From Sphingobium sp. (GTDB lineage Bacteria; Pseudomonadota; Alphaproteobacteria; Sphingomonadales; Sphingomonadaceae): a stretch of 22,595 bases of DNA. The translations under genes and the position numbers were made by a program. Below, piece after piece: positions 6,481 to 15,229 of this stretch. The notes beneath the pieces were generated by a model that worked only from the letters and a program-made list of their open reading frames with translations, ran no database searches and was not told the DNA's origin. Each line of letters begins with the position of its first letter. Position 1 is the first letter of the stretch. The stretch is taken from NCBI GenBank assembly GCA_003248935.1, contig QFQF01000026.1, positions 1 to 22,595 on the forward strand. The letters run 5' to 3'.

Positions 6481-8268
6481 TTATTGCGGTTTGGCCTCGG
6501 CCGCTTTCTTCTTCTCGTCCTCGGCCTTCTTCCACGCCTGATAGGCGTCGATCTCGTCATTCTGGCGCAGCAGTTTCGAGGCCGGATCGATGCGGACATG
6601 CGCGCCGGCGGGAACGCGGACGCTGCCCGTGCCGTTCGCCATCGGGAGCGTCTGGACCGGCGCATCGCCGACCTGCACGTCGACCGGCATCGGGAACGGC
6701 AAATCCTTCGGCGTCTTCCATCGCAGCAGCAACTGGTCCCCCTCCCGCAACGTCACAAGCTCCGGCAACGCGGGCTGGCGCAGATAGACGTTGAAGAACC
6801 AGCGATAGTCCGTCCCCGTCACGTCGCGGACGATCCGCTCATATTCGGCCGTGTCGGCGAAGCGCGGGGCGAAGTTGCCGGGCGCCGGATCCGGCCGGCC
6901 GTAGACGACGCGGCGGGTGATCGCGAAGAATGCGCGGTCGCCGACGAGCGCGCGGAAGCTATGCAGGACCAGTGCCGCCTTGTAATAGATGTCGTGGCCC
7001 GGGCCGACGGCGTCGTCATAGACCTGTTCCTCGGTCTTCGACGAGCCCGAGACGATCGGGAAGCGATTGTTGAGCTGGCCGCGCATCTTCCAGAGCTGGG
7101 CCATGTACGGCATGTCGCCGTCGCGCCACTGCGAGTAGAGCGGCTGCATGTAGCTGCCATATCCTTCGTGCAGCCACATATGGTCCCAGTCGCTGTTGGT
7201 CAGCTGGTTGCCGAACCATTCGTGCGCGAACTCGTGCTGGAACAGCCAGTCGAAACCCTCCGGCGCCTTCTTGTACTCATTGCCATAGGCATTGATCGTC
7301 TGGTGCTCCATGCCCAGATGCGGCGTCTCCACGACGCCGAGCTTCTCGTCGCCGAACGGGTAGGGGCCGATCATATCCTCGAAGAAGGACAGGGTTGGCG
7401 CGAACTCCGCGAACAGGCCCTTCGCCTGCTCCTCCTCACCGGGCAGATACCAGTAGCGCATCGGGACGACATTGCCGAAGCGGCTGCGATAGTCCCCCTC
7501 GATCACCTGGTAAGGCGCGATGTTGAGCGCGATGGCATAGCTGTTGGGACGCTTGGCGCTCCAGTTCCAGCGCTTGCGGCCGTCGGGCAGCGTGTCGACG
7601 CCGACCAAGCGGCCGTTGGATGGCGCGACGAGGTCGCCCGGCACCGTGATGTGCAGGTCGACCGAGCCGATCTCCACCGTCGGATTGTCGAAACAGGGCC
7701 AGAACAGGTCGCAACCCTCGCCCTGAACGGCAGTGGCGATCCAGGGCTTGCCGTCCTTCGTCTTTGCCCAGACGAAGCCGCCGTCCCACGGCGCCTTTAC
7801 CGCGACATGGGGGGTGCCGGCATAGTGGACGGCGAGTGCGAAACTGTCGCCCTTGCCGACCGCGCGGGGCAGGCGCACCCGGACCATTCCGTCCGCATTG
7901 CTCCACGCGGATGCGGGCAGCGCCGTACCGTCGAGCGCGATCGCGCTGATCGGCAGATTGCGGTCCAGGTCGAACACCACCGCCTTGGTCCGTGCCCTGG
8001 CGGTGAAGGACAAGGTGGCGACGCCGGCGATGGCGTAGCGGTCCGGGAACACTTCGATCGCCAGGTCGGCATGCGTGAAATCGAGCGCCTTCTGCTCGGC
8101 GGTGAGCGGCAGTCCGGACGAGCGCGTATGTGCGGTGAGCACCGGTTTCCCCTTTTCCGGCGCGGCGGCCGGAGCGATCTGCGCATTCGCCGTCGTGCAC
8201 GCGGCCATGAGGACGAGCGCGCACGCCGTCCCGATCATCTTCGTCATTCTGCCATTGTCCCTGTGCAT
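6481..8268 (-). CDS. M1-family zinc metallopeptidase, secreted
   Basis: This 595-residue protein belongs to the M1 gluzincin aminopeptidase family. With the start at 8268 the zinc site is H345-EFA-H349 with the third ligand E368 in WLHEGYGSYM, and E346 as base. The substrate-binding GxMEN motif appears as GMEHQ, the usual form in this bacterial subgroup. A hydrophobic stretch, TACALVLMAACTTANAQ, gives a signal peptide; LMAAC could be a lipobox, so a lipoprotein is possible. The frame opens at 8403, overlapping the upstream gene; GGAGGA eight bases before the ATG at 8268 favours that start, and the ATG at 8247 is the alternative. The C-terminus is a Lys/Glu-rich tail (KKAEDEKKKAAEAK). The natural substrates are unknown. 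Confidence 0.92.
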   Translation of the reverse strand: MHRDNGRMTKMIGTACALVLMAACTTANAQIAPAAAPEKGKPVLTAHTRSSGLPLTAEQKALDFTHADLAIEVFPDRYAIAGVATLSFTARARTKAVVFDLDRNLPISAIALDGTALPASAWSNADGMVRVRLPRAVGKGDSFALAVHYAGTPHVAVKAPWDGGFVWAKTKDGKPWIATAVQGEGCDLFWPCFDNPTVEIGSVDLHITVPGDLVAPSNGRLVGVDTLPDGRKRWNWSAKRPNSYAIALNIAPYQVIEGDYRSRFGNVVPMRYWYLPGEEEQAKGLFAEFAPTLSFFEDMIGPYPFGDEKLGVVETPHLGMEHQTINAYGNEYKKAPEGFDWLFQHEFAHEWFGNQLTNSDWDHMWLHEGYGSYMQPLYSQWRDGDMPYMAQLWKMRGQLNNRFPIVSGSSKTEEQVYDDAVGPGHDIYYKAALVLHSFRALVGDRAFFAITRRVVYGRPDPAPGNFAPRFADTAEYERIVRDVTGTDYRWFFNVYLRQPALPELVTLREGDQLLLRWKTPKDLPFPMPVDVQVGDAPVQTLPMANGTGSVRVPAGAHVRIDPASKLLRQNDEIDAYQAWKKAEDEKKKAAEAKPQ

Positions 8269-8345
8269 CGGCCGCGTCCTCCGGCCTTTCGTCATGGGCG
8301 CATCATACTCCGCCCTGCTGCGTGGACAAGAAACGATCGATCCGG

Positions 8346-8909
8346 TCAGGGCGCGGGCGGCACGGCGTCTCCGGATGCGCCACCGTCGATCGGCAGGCAG
8401 CAATCGGGCCGCTCGGGCGGCAGCGGCGGCACGTCCTCACCGGCCAGAAAGCGCGCCTTCCAGTCCTGCATCTCCATCTCCGACCGGAAAACCGCGCGGG
8501 TCAGCCGTTTGAACTCGGGGAAATTGCCATCTTCGCCGGTGAGGAATGCGCATTGCTGCATCCCCTGCGTTGGGCTCCCGCCCACACCCTTCGCGCGCCA
8601 GGCGATCAGCACCGATCGCGGCGCGCCGGGAAGGCCGGTGGCAGGCTGGATCGCGAGGCTCACCATCTCCAGCCCCGGCTCTGGCGGCAGCTTGTAACGA
8701 ATATGAAGCTGGCATGCCCTGGCAGCGCCCGCATCCCGCTTCGCCGCCACCGGGATATTGTTCCATACGGTCACGGCCATCAGCAGCATCACGACGATCG
8801 TGCCGAACAGGGCATAGGTCAGCGGCCTCCAGTCGATCGTGGCGGCATCCGGCGCCCGGTCGGCGGGACGCAGGACCAGAACCTCCGGATGGGGATGGCG
8901 ACGGGTCAT
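8346..8909 (-). CDS. Hypothetical single-pass membrane protein
   Basis: I do not recognise this 187-residue protein. It has a short polar N-terminus, one transmembrane helix at about residues 31-52 (YALFGTIVVMLLMAVTV), and a larger C-terminal part that should lie outside the cytoplasm, with several cysteines (C67, one near 120, and a CC pair near the end) and a proline-rich stretch (PPLPPERPDCC). The ATG at 8909 is chosen over the upstream one at 8930 because AAGGA lies just before it. It follows the GST gene by 52 bases and precedes the M1 peptidase by 77, on the same strand. The coding call rests on a clean frame, codon pattern and ribosome binding site. Confidence 0.75.
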   Translation of the reverse strand: MTRRHPHPEVLVLRPADRAPDAATIDWRPLTYALFGTIVVMLLMAVTVWNNIPVAAKRDAGAARACQLHIRYKLPPEPGLEMVSLAIQPATGLPGAPRSVLIAWRAKGVGGSPTQGMQQCAFLTGEDGNFPEFKRLTRAVFRSEMEMQDWKARFLAGEDVPPLPPERPDCCLPIDGGASGDAVPPAP

Positions 8910-8961
8910 ATCCGTCCTTGCGCCGGGCATGGCCGTGCGATCAACCCTCTATCCGCGTCCG

Positions 8962-9591
8962 TCAGGATGCCTTCTGCATTTGTGCGATCAGGGCGTTGTC
9001 GATCTCCTTCTGCCGCCTGTAGGCGGGGCGTTCGCGCAGGCGGGTGGCATAGGCCTCAAAAGCGGGGCGCGAGGGGATGGTGCCGAACTGGAGGCCCCAG
9101 TCGACCTGCGCACCGGCATAGACGTCGGCGGCGGTGAAACTCTCCCCGCAGATGAAGGGGCCGTTTGCGACCGCGCTTTCCAGCGCCGCGACCGTATCGT
9201 CGAACGTGCCGTAGCCGGCCGTGCGCTCGCGTCCGTCGGGCACGACGAAGCCGAGCGCCCGGTTGGTGACGGCAGCCTCCACCGGGCCGGCGGCGAAGAA
9301 CAGCCAGCGGTAATAGGTGGCGCGGTCGGCCGGAGCCGGAGCGAGAGCGGCGGCCGGGAAGGCGTCCGCCAGATAGGCGCAGATGGCGGCGCATTCCGTC
9401 ACCACCTTCCCGTCATGGACGACCGTGGGCACTTTCCCCATCGGATTGATCGCTAGATAATCCCTGCTCTTCATCCCGCCCGCATAATCGAGGATCACGG
9501 TTTCATAGGGTTCGCCCACCTCCTCCAGCATCCAGCGGGCGATCTGTCCGCGCGACATGGGGTTGGTGTAGAGTGTCAGGGTGCCGGTCAT
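8962..9591 (-). CDS. Glutathione S-transferase
   Basis: This 209-residue cytosolic enzyme should conjugate or exchange glutathione on small electrophiles. The thioredoxin-like N-terminal domain (about 1-80) has the LYTNPMSRGQIARW start with a candidate catalytic serine at 13, the cis-proline in KVPTVV, and a TEC segment at 65-67 where many family members have ES for binding the glutamyl group. The all-helical C-terminal domain has the ITAADVY-like motif FTAADVYAG. The ATG at 9591 is preceded by GGGAGGA at good distance; an earlier in-frame ATG at 9606 lacks this. The substrate cannot be inferred. Confidence 0.9.
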   Translation of the reverse strand: MTGTLTLYTNPMSRGQIARWMLEEVGEPYETVILDYAGGMKSRDYLAINPMGKVPTVVHDGKVVTECAAICAYLADAFPAAALAPAPADRATYYRWLFFAAGPVEAAVTNRALGFVVPDGRERTAGYGTFDDTVAALESAVANGPFICGESFTAADVYAGAQVDWGLQFGTIPSRPAFEAYATRLRERPAYRRQKEIDNALIAQMQKAS

Positions 9592-9658
9592 GCTGTCCTC
9601 CCACATGGAATCGGGGTGTGGAACATATCAGGAACTATCTGACGCCGGAACCCCACGC

Positions 9659-10336
9659 CTATCGTTCGAACTCGCCCGTCCGCAGGAAATGGATAATCTG
9701 GTTCGCGACCGGCCGGGAATAGATCAGGGTCGCGTGCTGAACCGGCATGACAAGGTGATCGGTCTGTCCCGGGACATGCGTGGCCGCGACACTGACCATC
9801 CCGTCATTGGGCGCATGGAAGATGATATTCGCCAGCGGATTGGGAGATCTGTCACCCGCGATGACCCCCAGCGGGTAGTCGACCGTGCCAAGGCATGTAT
9901 CGACCGACGTCGGGCGGCGCGTGCGCAGGCAGGGTCCGGCCCGGTTCAGTATCGGGCCATGAAGACCCAGGTCGTGGACCAGGTCAGCCAGCTCGCTGCC
10001 GCTATTGGGCGTACCGAGCATGACAGCTCTGCCAAGGCGCGCGGGCTTGTATCTGGTAAGATAGGCGCGAAGGATCAGGCCGCCCATCGAGTGCCCGACG
10101 AAATGCAGCCGCCTTTCATCGCCGGCGAGCTGGAGGTGAACATGGTCTGCGATACGGTCGAGCGGCCAGCTCCACGATGGGTAGCCGATCACGCGAACGT
10201 CGAAATTCGCGTTCTTCAGGCGTCGCGCAAGCAAGCGGGTTTGAAACGGATGTCCGCCGAATCCATGAAGAAGGACGACACTTTCCAGTGCCGTCCTTCC
10301 CTGAATCCCATCTGCGGGTGGCCCAGCGGATGACAA
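9659..10336 (-). CDS. Alpha/beta hydrolase (lipase-like)
   Basis: The 225-residue product has an alpha/beta hydrolase fold: oxyanion segment LLHGFGG at 22-28, nucleophile elbow GHSMGG with S83, GTPNSGS at 108-114, a probable acid D178 in NDGMVSV and a probable base H201. The order and the GTPNSGS motif fit triacylglycerol-lipase/PGAP1-like esterases. No signal peptide is visible, so it is likely cytoplasmic. An in-frame stop lies two codons upstream of a TTG at 10334-10336, which is the only usual start codon before the HGFGG motif; GGGAAGGA lies further in, before a CTG, so the true start is uncertain. It begins 25 bases after the clpA stop, suggesting coupled translation. Confidence 0.82.
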   Translation of the reverse strand: MSSAGPPADGIQGRTALESVVLLHGFGGHPFQTRLLARRLKNANFDVRVIGYPSWSWPLDRIADHVHLQLAGDERRLHFVGHSMGGLILRAYLTRYKPARLGRAVMLGTPNSGSELADLVHDLGLHGPILNRAGPCLRTRRPTSVDTCLGTVDYPLGVIAGDRSPNPLANIIFHAPNDGMVSVAATHVPGQTDHLVMPVQHATLIYSRPVANQIIHFLRTGEFER

Positions 10337-10361
10337 ATGTCAGCGCCCGATATTCGCCCGG

Positions 10362-12683
10362 TTACTTGGCTTCGGGTTCCGGTGCCTTCGCCTTGCCGCC
10401 CTTCTTGCCTTTCTTGGGCGCGGCGGGCGTGATCTCGAAGGCGAGGGCGTCGTCCTTCAGCCGGACATGGACCTCGCCGCCGTGGACGAGCTTGCCGAAC
10501 AGCAGTTCCTCGGCCAGCGGCTGCTTGATCTTCTCCTGCATCAGGCGGCCCATCGGGCGCGCACCGTACAGCTTGTCATAGCCGCGCTCGGTCAGCCACG
10601 CCTTCGCGTCGTCCTCCAGCGTGATGTGCACGTCGCGGTCGGCCAGCTGCAGTTCGAGCTGCAGGATGAACTTGTCGACGACGCGGGCGACGACCTCCGT
10701 CGGCAGGTAGCCGAACGGCACGATCGCATCGAGGCGATTGCGGAATTCCGGGGTGAAGAGCTTCTTCACCGCGTCCTCCTGCACATCGTCGCGGGCGATG
10801 TTGCCAAAGCCGATGCCTTCCTTCTCCATGTCCGACGCACCGGCATTGGTGGTCATGATCAGGATGACGTTGCGGAAGTCGACCGTTTTGCCGTGGTGGT
10901 CGGTCAGGCGGCCGTTGTCCATCACCTGAAGCAGGATGTTGAACAGGTCCGGATGCGCCTTCTCGATCTCGTCGAGCAGCAGCACGCAATGCGGTTGCTG
11001 GTCGATGGCATCGGTCAGCAGGCCGCCCTGATCATAGCCGACATAGCCCGGAGGCGCGCCGATCAGGCGGCTGACCGAGTGCCGTTCCATATATTCCGAC
11101 ATGTCGAACCGCTGGAGCGGGATGCCGAGCAGGCTGGCGAGCTGACGCGCGACCTCCGTCTTGCCGACGCCGGTGGGGCCGGAGAACAGATAGTTGCCGA
11201 TCGGCTTGTCCGGATCGCGCAGGCCCGCGCGCGACAGCTTGATCGCGGAGCTGAGCACCTCGATTGCCTTGTCCTGACCGAAGACCACGCGCCGCAGGTC
11301 GGTGGAGAGCGTCTCCAGCACCGTCTTGTCGTCGCTCGACACGGTTTTCGGAGGAATACGCGCCATGGTGGCGATCACCGCCTCGATCTCCCTGGGAGTG
11401 ATCGTCTTCTTGCGCTTGTTCGGCGCCACCAGCATCTGCATCGCGCCGACCTCGTCGATCACGTCGATCGCCTTGTCGGGCAGCTTGCGGTCGTTGATGT
11501 AGCGGGCGCTGAGTTCCACCGCCGCCTTGATCGCGTCGGGCGTGTACTTGACGTGATGATGATCCTCGAACGCCGAGCGCAGACCGGCAAGGATCTTGAT
11601 CGTATCCTCGACCGTCGGTTCGTTGACGTCGATCTTCTGGAAGCGCCGGAGCAGCGCCCGGTCCTTCTCGAAGTGGTTGCGGAACTCCTTGTAGGTCGTG
11701 GAGCCGATGCAACGGATCGTGCCGCCCGACAAAGCGGGTTTCAGCAGGTTCGACGCATCCATCGCGCCGCCGCTGGTCGCGCCCGCGCCGATGACGGTGT
11801 GGATCTCGTCGATGAAGAGGACCGCGTGCGGCATCTTCTCCAGTTCGTTCACGACCGCCTTCAGCCGCTCCTCGAAATCGCCGCGATAGCGGGTGCCTGC
11901 GAGCAGCGCCCCCATGTCGAGCGAGTAGATGACGGCTTCCTTCAGCACGTCGGGCACTTCGCCCTCGATGATCTTGCGTGCCAGCCCTTCGGCAATCGCG
12001 GTCTTGCCGACGCCCGGATCGCCCACATAGAGCGGGTTGTTCTTCGAGCGGCGGCACAGGATCTGAATGGTCCGGTCGACTTCCGCCGACCGTCCGATCA
12101 GCGGATCGACTTTCCCCCGCTCGGCCTTTTCATTGAGGTTGACCGTGAACTGGTCGAGGGCGCTGTCCTTCTTGCCCTTGCTGTCCTGCGACTTCTTTTC
12201 GTCTTCCACGGCGCCCTTGACCTCGCGTTGCTCAGGGGCGGCGGTGCCTTTGCCGACGCCATGGCTGAGATAGGAGACTGCATCCAGCCGGCTCATGTCC
12301 TGCTGCTGCAGGAAGTAGACGGCATAGCTTTCCCGTTCGGAGAAGAGTGCGACCAGCACGTTGGCGCCGGTCACCTCATCCTTCCCCGAGGACTGCACGT
12401 GGAGGATCGCGCGCTGGACGACGCGCTGGAAGCCGCTGGTGGGGGAGGGGTCGGTCTCTCCCTCCACCTTCAGGCTGTCGAGTTCGGTGTCGAGATACTG
12501 GGTGACCGCATCACCCAGCTCGCCCATGTCCACGCCACAGGCCTGCATCACCTTCGACGCATGCTCGTCGTCGATGAGTGCGAGCAGGAGGTGCTCCAGC
12601 GTCGCATATTCGTGGCGCCGCTCGGAAGCGTGCGTCAGCGCGTTGTGCAGCGTGGTTTCAAGAGCGGCGGCAAAGGACGGCAT
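10362..12683 (-). CDS. clpA: ATP-dependent Clp protease ATP-binding subunit ClpA
   Basis: ClpA is a hexameric AAA+ unfoldase that feeds substrates, including N-degron proteins brought by ClpS, into ClpP. The 773-residue product has the double N-terminal Clp repeat, a D1 module with Walker A GDPGVGKT at 221-228 and VLFIDEIHT, and a D2 module with GPTGVGKT at 502-509 and LLLDEIEKAH. The ClpP-docking loop reads IGF (in EGIGFGN), where E. coli ClpA has IGL. A Lys/Pro-rich tail of about 20 residues extends the C-terminus. The ATG at 12683 starts the canonical MPSFAAALE and follows GGAG; an open frame upstream to 12752 is ignored. clpS, often just upstream, is not here; the upstream gene is the DUF1192 gene. 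Confidence 0.96.
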   Translation of the reverse strand: MPSFAAALETTLHNALTHASERRHEYATLEHLLLALIDDEHASKVMQACGVDMGELGDAVTQYLDTELDSLKVEGETDPSPTSGFQRVVQRAILHVQSSGKDEVTGANVLVALFSERESYAVYFLQQQDMSRLDAVSYLSHGVGKGTAAPEQREVKGAVEDEKKSQDSKGKKDSALDQFTVNLNEKAERGKVDPLIGRSAEVDRTIQILCRRSKNNPLYVGDPGVGKTAIAEGLARKIIEGEVPDVLKEAVIYSLDMGALLAGTRYRGDFEERLKAVVNELEKMPHAVLFIDEIHTVIGAGATSGGAMDASNLLKPALSGGTIRCIGSTTYKEFRNHFEKDRALLRRFQKIDVNEPTVEDTIKILAGLRSAFEDHHHVKYTPDAIKAAVELSARYINDRKLPDKAIDVIDEVGAMQMLVAPNKRKKTITPREIEAVIATMARIPPKTVSSDDKTVLETLSTDLRRVVFGQDKAIEVLSSAIKLSRAGLRDPDKPIGNYLFSGPTGVGKTEVARQLASLLGIPLQRFDMSEYMERHSVSRLIGAPPGYVGYDQGGLLTDAIDQQPHCVLLLDEIEKAHPDLFNILLQVMDNGRLTDHHGKTVDFRNVILIMTTNAGASDMEKEGIGFGNIARDDVQEDAVKKLFTPEFRNRLDAIVPFGYLPTEVVARVVDKFILQLELQLADRDVHITLEDDAKAWLTERGYDKLYGARPMGRLMQEKIKQPLAEELLFGKLVHGGEVHVRLKDDALAFEITPAAPKKGKKGGKAKAPEPEAK

Positions 12684-12840
12684 CAGTTCGTACTCCAAGT
12701 CCCCCGGGAAGGGGGCACCGTGGACCCTATGTCGGCATTGCCGCCGGTCCAATCAAGGCAAAGGCCCCGACCGTTCCAAAGCAGCAACCCGTCATGCACC
12801 CCCGTCGTTCCTGAATGGCTGGGAAGGGAGCTGGGCCGCA

Positions 12841-13038
12841 TCATTTTCTGAAAAGCGCCTCGGCACTGGCACGTTGGGTCGTGGCGTGGCCGATCTTGGC
12901 GCGGGTGCGGGCGATCTCGCCCTCCAGCGCCGCGATGCGCGCGTTCAGTTCGGCAATGGACAGGGGATCAAGGTCCTGCTTCTGAAGCTGAACCAGGGTA
13001 TCGTCCGCTTTGCGCGGCAGATAGTCCTCCATGTCCAT
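12841..13038 (-). CDS. DUF1192 family small protein
   Basis: This 65-residue acidic to neutral protein starts MDMEDYLPRK and carries the DUF1192 pattern: a short N-terminal LP-R segment, SIAELNARIAALEGEIARTRAKI as a helical or coiled-coil core with heptad leucines and isoleucines, and a short tail. Function is unknown. In alphaproteobacteria it is often found near a quinone oxidoreductase gene, as here, where that gene runs divergently. A much longer open frame on this strand continues to 14190 but is only the antisense of the oxidoreductase. There is no ribosome binding site before the ATG at 13038; a second ATG at 13032 is possible. The best promoter would start the mRNA at 13038 itself. 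Confidence 0.8.
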   Translation of the reverse strand: MDMEDYLPRKADDTLVQLQKQDLDPLSIAELNARIAALEGEIARTRAKIGHATTQRASAEALFRK

Positions 13039-13044
13039 AACGGC

Positions 13045-13077
13045 AATGTTGACCCGAAAGCGCAGTCTGTCAATAAC
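13045..13077. promoter_or_regulatory. Overlapping divergent promoters, quinone oxidoreductase / DUF1192
   Basis: Plus strand: TTGACC (13049-13054), 17 bases, AATAAC (13072-13077), giving a start near 13084. Minus strand: TTGACA (13073-13068), 17 bases, AACATT (13050-13045), giving a start at about 13038, which is the A of the DUF1192 start codon. Each -35 overlaps the other's -10, so polymerase could hold only one direction at a time. The minus -10 is weak (3 of 6) though its -35 is perfect. Confidence 0.4.
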
Positions 13078-13173
13078 GGCGCCGCTCGACGCGTCGATTT
13101 TATGACGCGTTGCAGCATGGCGGCGGCGCGCTTTCACACGCCGCTGCGTGGACGGCGGGCGTGGGGGCCAGAC

Positions 13174-14181
13174 ATGAGCGAAGAGACGGCTGTGCCGGCG
13201 GACATGACGGCGATCGCGATCGAGACGCCGGGCGGTCCGGAGGCGCTTGTTCCCGTGCGGCTCCCGGTGCCCTCGCCGGGGCCGGGCGAGGTGCTGATCC
13301 GCGTTGCCGCCGCGGGCGTCAACCGCCCGGACGTGCTCCAGCGCATGGGCAAATATCCGCCGCCGCCTGGGGCGCCCGATACGCCGGGCCTGGAAGTGTC
13401 GGGCACTGTCGTCGCGCTGGGCGAGGGCGCCGAGGGGCGTTTGCTGGGCCGCCGGGTCTGCGCGCTGATCGCCGGGGGCGGCTATGCCGAATATGCGGTC
13501 GCGCCCGCCGGACAGTGCCTGTCGGTCCCCGACGGCTATGATCTGGTGGAGGCCGCCGCGCTGCCAGAGACGCTGTTCACCGTATGGACGAACCTGTTCG
13601 AGCGCGCCTATGTCCAGGCGGGCGACACCGTCCTGATCCATGGCGGCACCAGCGGCATCGGCACGATGGCGATCAGCCTGTGCCGCCTGTTCGGCGTCAC
13701 CACCATCGTCACCTGCGGGTCGGCCGGGAAATGCGCGGCGGCGCTGGAATGGGGCGCAAGCCACGCGATCGACTACAGGACCGCCGATTTCGTCGAAGAG
13801 GTCGCCCGGATCACCGGCGGGGCAGGGTGCCAGGCGGTGCTGGACATGGTCGGCGGAGACTATCTGCCCCGTAACCTCAAGTGCCTGGCGGAGGACGGCC
13901 GGCATGTGTCGATCGCCGTGCTGGGCGGGCCGAAGGCGTCGCTGTTCATTCCCGAAATCATGGCCAGGCGCCTGACCGTTACGGGATCGACGCTGCGCGC
14001 CCGGCCGGTGGCGTTCAAGGCGCTGGTCGCCGAGGAACTGCGGCGGGTCGTCTGGCCGTTCGTCGAATCCGGCGCGCTGCGCCCGGCGATGGACCAGCGC
14101 TTCCCCCTGACCGACGCGGCGAAGGCGCATGCGCGGATGGATGCGGGCGCGCATTTCGGGAAGATCGTGCTGGTGGTTTGA
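13174..14181 (+). CDS. NAD(P)H quinone oxidoreductase, PIG3 family
   Basis: The 335-residue protein is a zinc-free medium-chain dehydrogenase/reductase of the quinone oxidoreductase PIG3 type, which passes hydride from NADPH to quinones or enones. Visible marks: the GroES-like N-terminal domain with NRPDVLQRMGKYPPPPGA and GLEVSG, then the Rossmann domain with IHGGTSGIGTMAISL and the later VLDMVGGDYL. The zinc-binding cysteines of alcohol dehydrogenases are missing, as expected. The frame is open back to 12361, but the protein family begins just before MTAIAIETPGGPEAL; the ATG at 13174 (MSEETAVPAD) follows GTGGGGG, and the ATG at 13204 is an alternative. It is divergent from the DUF1192 gene. 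Confidence 0.92.
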   Translation: MSEETAVPADMTAIAIETPGGPEALVPVRLPVPSPGPGEVLIRVAAAGVNRPDVLQRMGKYPPPPGAPDTPGLEVSGTVVALGEGAEGRLLGRRVCALIAGGGYAEYAVAPAGQCLSVPDGYDLVEAAALPETLFTVWTNLFERAYVQAGDTVLIHGGTSGIGTMAISLCRLFGVTTIVTCGSAGKCAAALEWGASHAIDYRTADFVEEVARITGGAGCQAVLDMVGGDYLPRNLKCLAEDGRHVSIAVLGGPKASLFIPEIMARRLTVTGSTLRARPVAFKALVAEELRRVVWPFVESGALRPAMDQRFPLTDAAKAHARMDAGAHFGKIVLVV

Positions 14182-14333
14182 CCTGCGCAACCGGCAAGAT
14201 CGCCGGATGATGCGATGTCGATTGATGCACGGAAAACCCTGAAATCTGTAGCATTTCCGTCATACTCCGCATCAAAATGTAACATGGTACGACTATAGGC
14301 CGGGTCCCGAGAGCACTAAATCGGGGTCTGTTC

Positions 14334-15212
14334 ATGGATGCCATCACCCGACTGCCGTTCGGCGCCGATGTCGATGACGCGAATACTGTCGTGCTGCGTC
14401 ATCCCGAGCGTCCCGTCGATGGTCGCCGCAAGTATCGCACGATCTGGATTTCGGATATTCATCTGGGCACGCGCGGCTGCAATGCCCGGATGCTGATCGA
14501 CTTCCTCGACAGCGTCGACAGCGAGACCATGTATCTGGTCGGCGATATCATCGACGGCTGGCGGCTGAAGAAGCGTTTCTACTGGCCCGCCGCCCACAAC
14601 GACATCGTCTGGCGGATCATGAAGCGCGCCAAGCGCGGCACCCGCGTCGTCTACATTCCCGGCAATCACGACGAGATGTTCCGACAGTTCACCGGCCTCA
14701 ATTTCGGCGGCGTCGAAATCCGGCGCAAGGCGATCCACGAGACCGCCGACGGCCGCAAGCTGCTGGTGTTGCACGGCGACGAGTTCGACACGATCATGCT
14801 GGCGCACCGCTGGCTCGCCTTCGTCGGCGACGCCGCCTATTCGCTGATGATGCGCCTGAACATCGCGGTCAACTTCATCCGCCAGCGTATGGGCCTGCCC
14901 TACTGGTCGCTCTCGAAGATGGCCAAGCACAAGGTCAAGAACGCCATCGAGTTCATCTCCAAGTTCGAGGAGGTGGTCGCTCACGAGGCGGGCGTGCGCG
15001 GCGTCGACGGCGTGGTGTGCGGCCATATCCACAATGCCGAGATCCGGGAGATATCCGGCGTCGCTTATTATAATGACGGCGACTGGGTGGAGGGCTGCAC
15101 CGCGCTGGTCGAGCATTTCGACGGCCGGATGGAGGTGCTGCACTGGGCCGAGGAGATGGCGCGCCGGGATGCAGACGAAACGGCGGCGGCCGAGAAGCGG
15201 CTGGCGGCCTGA
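14334..15212 (+). CDS. LpxH-like metallophosphoesterase
   Basis: This 292-residue calcineurin-like phosphoesterase falls in the UDP-2,3-diacylglucosamine diphosphatase-like group (COG2908). The full metal-site set is present: D41 and H43 (SDIHLG), D71 (VGDIIDGW), N111 and H112 (GNHDE), H147 (HGDEFD), and H231 and H233 (GHIHNA), then YYNDGDWVE. It is longer than E. coli LpxH (about 240), with an N-terminal addition of about 33 residues. LpxH hydrolyses UDP-2,3-diacylglucosamine in lipid A synthesis; many sphingomonads use glycosphingolipids instead, so the substrate may differ. The next gene, a glycosyltransferase, starts 17 bases after the stop, which points to a shared envelope lipid or glycan pathway. 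The ATG at 14334 has only a weak GGGG before it. Confidence 0.85.
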   Translation: MDAITRLPFGADVDDANTVVLRHPERPVDGRRKYRTIWISDIHLGTRGCNARMLIDFLDSVDSETMYLVGDIIDGWRLKKRFYWPAAHNDIVWRIMKRAKRGTRVVYIPGNHDEMFRQFTGLNFGGVEIRRKAIHETADGRKLLVLHGDEFDTIMLAHRWLAFVGDAAYSLMMRLNIAVNFIRQRMGLPYWSLSKMAKHKVKNAIEFISKFEEVVAHEAGVRGVDGVVCGHIHNAEIREISGVAYYNDGDWVEGCTALVEHFDGRMEVLHWAEEMARRDADETAAAEKRLAA

Positions 15213-15229
15213 CACAGGGAGGGCGAGCG

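Noticed and set aside
6463..8697. 744-codon open frame on the plus strand opposite the M1 peptidase
   Set aside because: Shadow of the peptidase; it starts inside a terminator region, runs through two opposite genes and resembles no protein family.
10467..12851. 794-codon open frame on the plus strand opposite clpA
   Set aside because: It is antisense to a certain ClpA gene, rich in Arg, Val, Asp and His with no domain sense; long antisense frames are expected in high-GC DNA.
12841..14190. 449-codon minus-strand frame over the quinone oxidoreductase
   Set aside because: Only its last 65 codons (DUF1192) are recognisable; the rest is antisense to the oxidoreductase and crosses the shared promoter.
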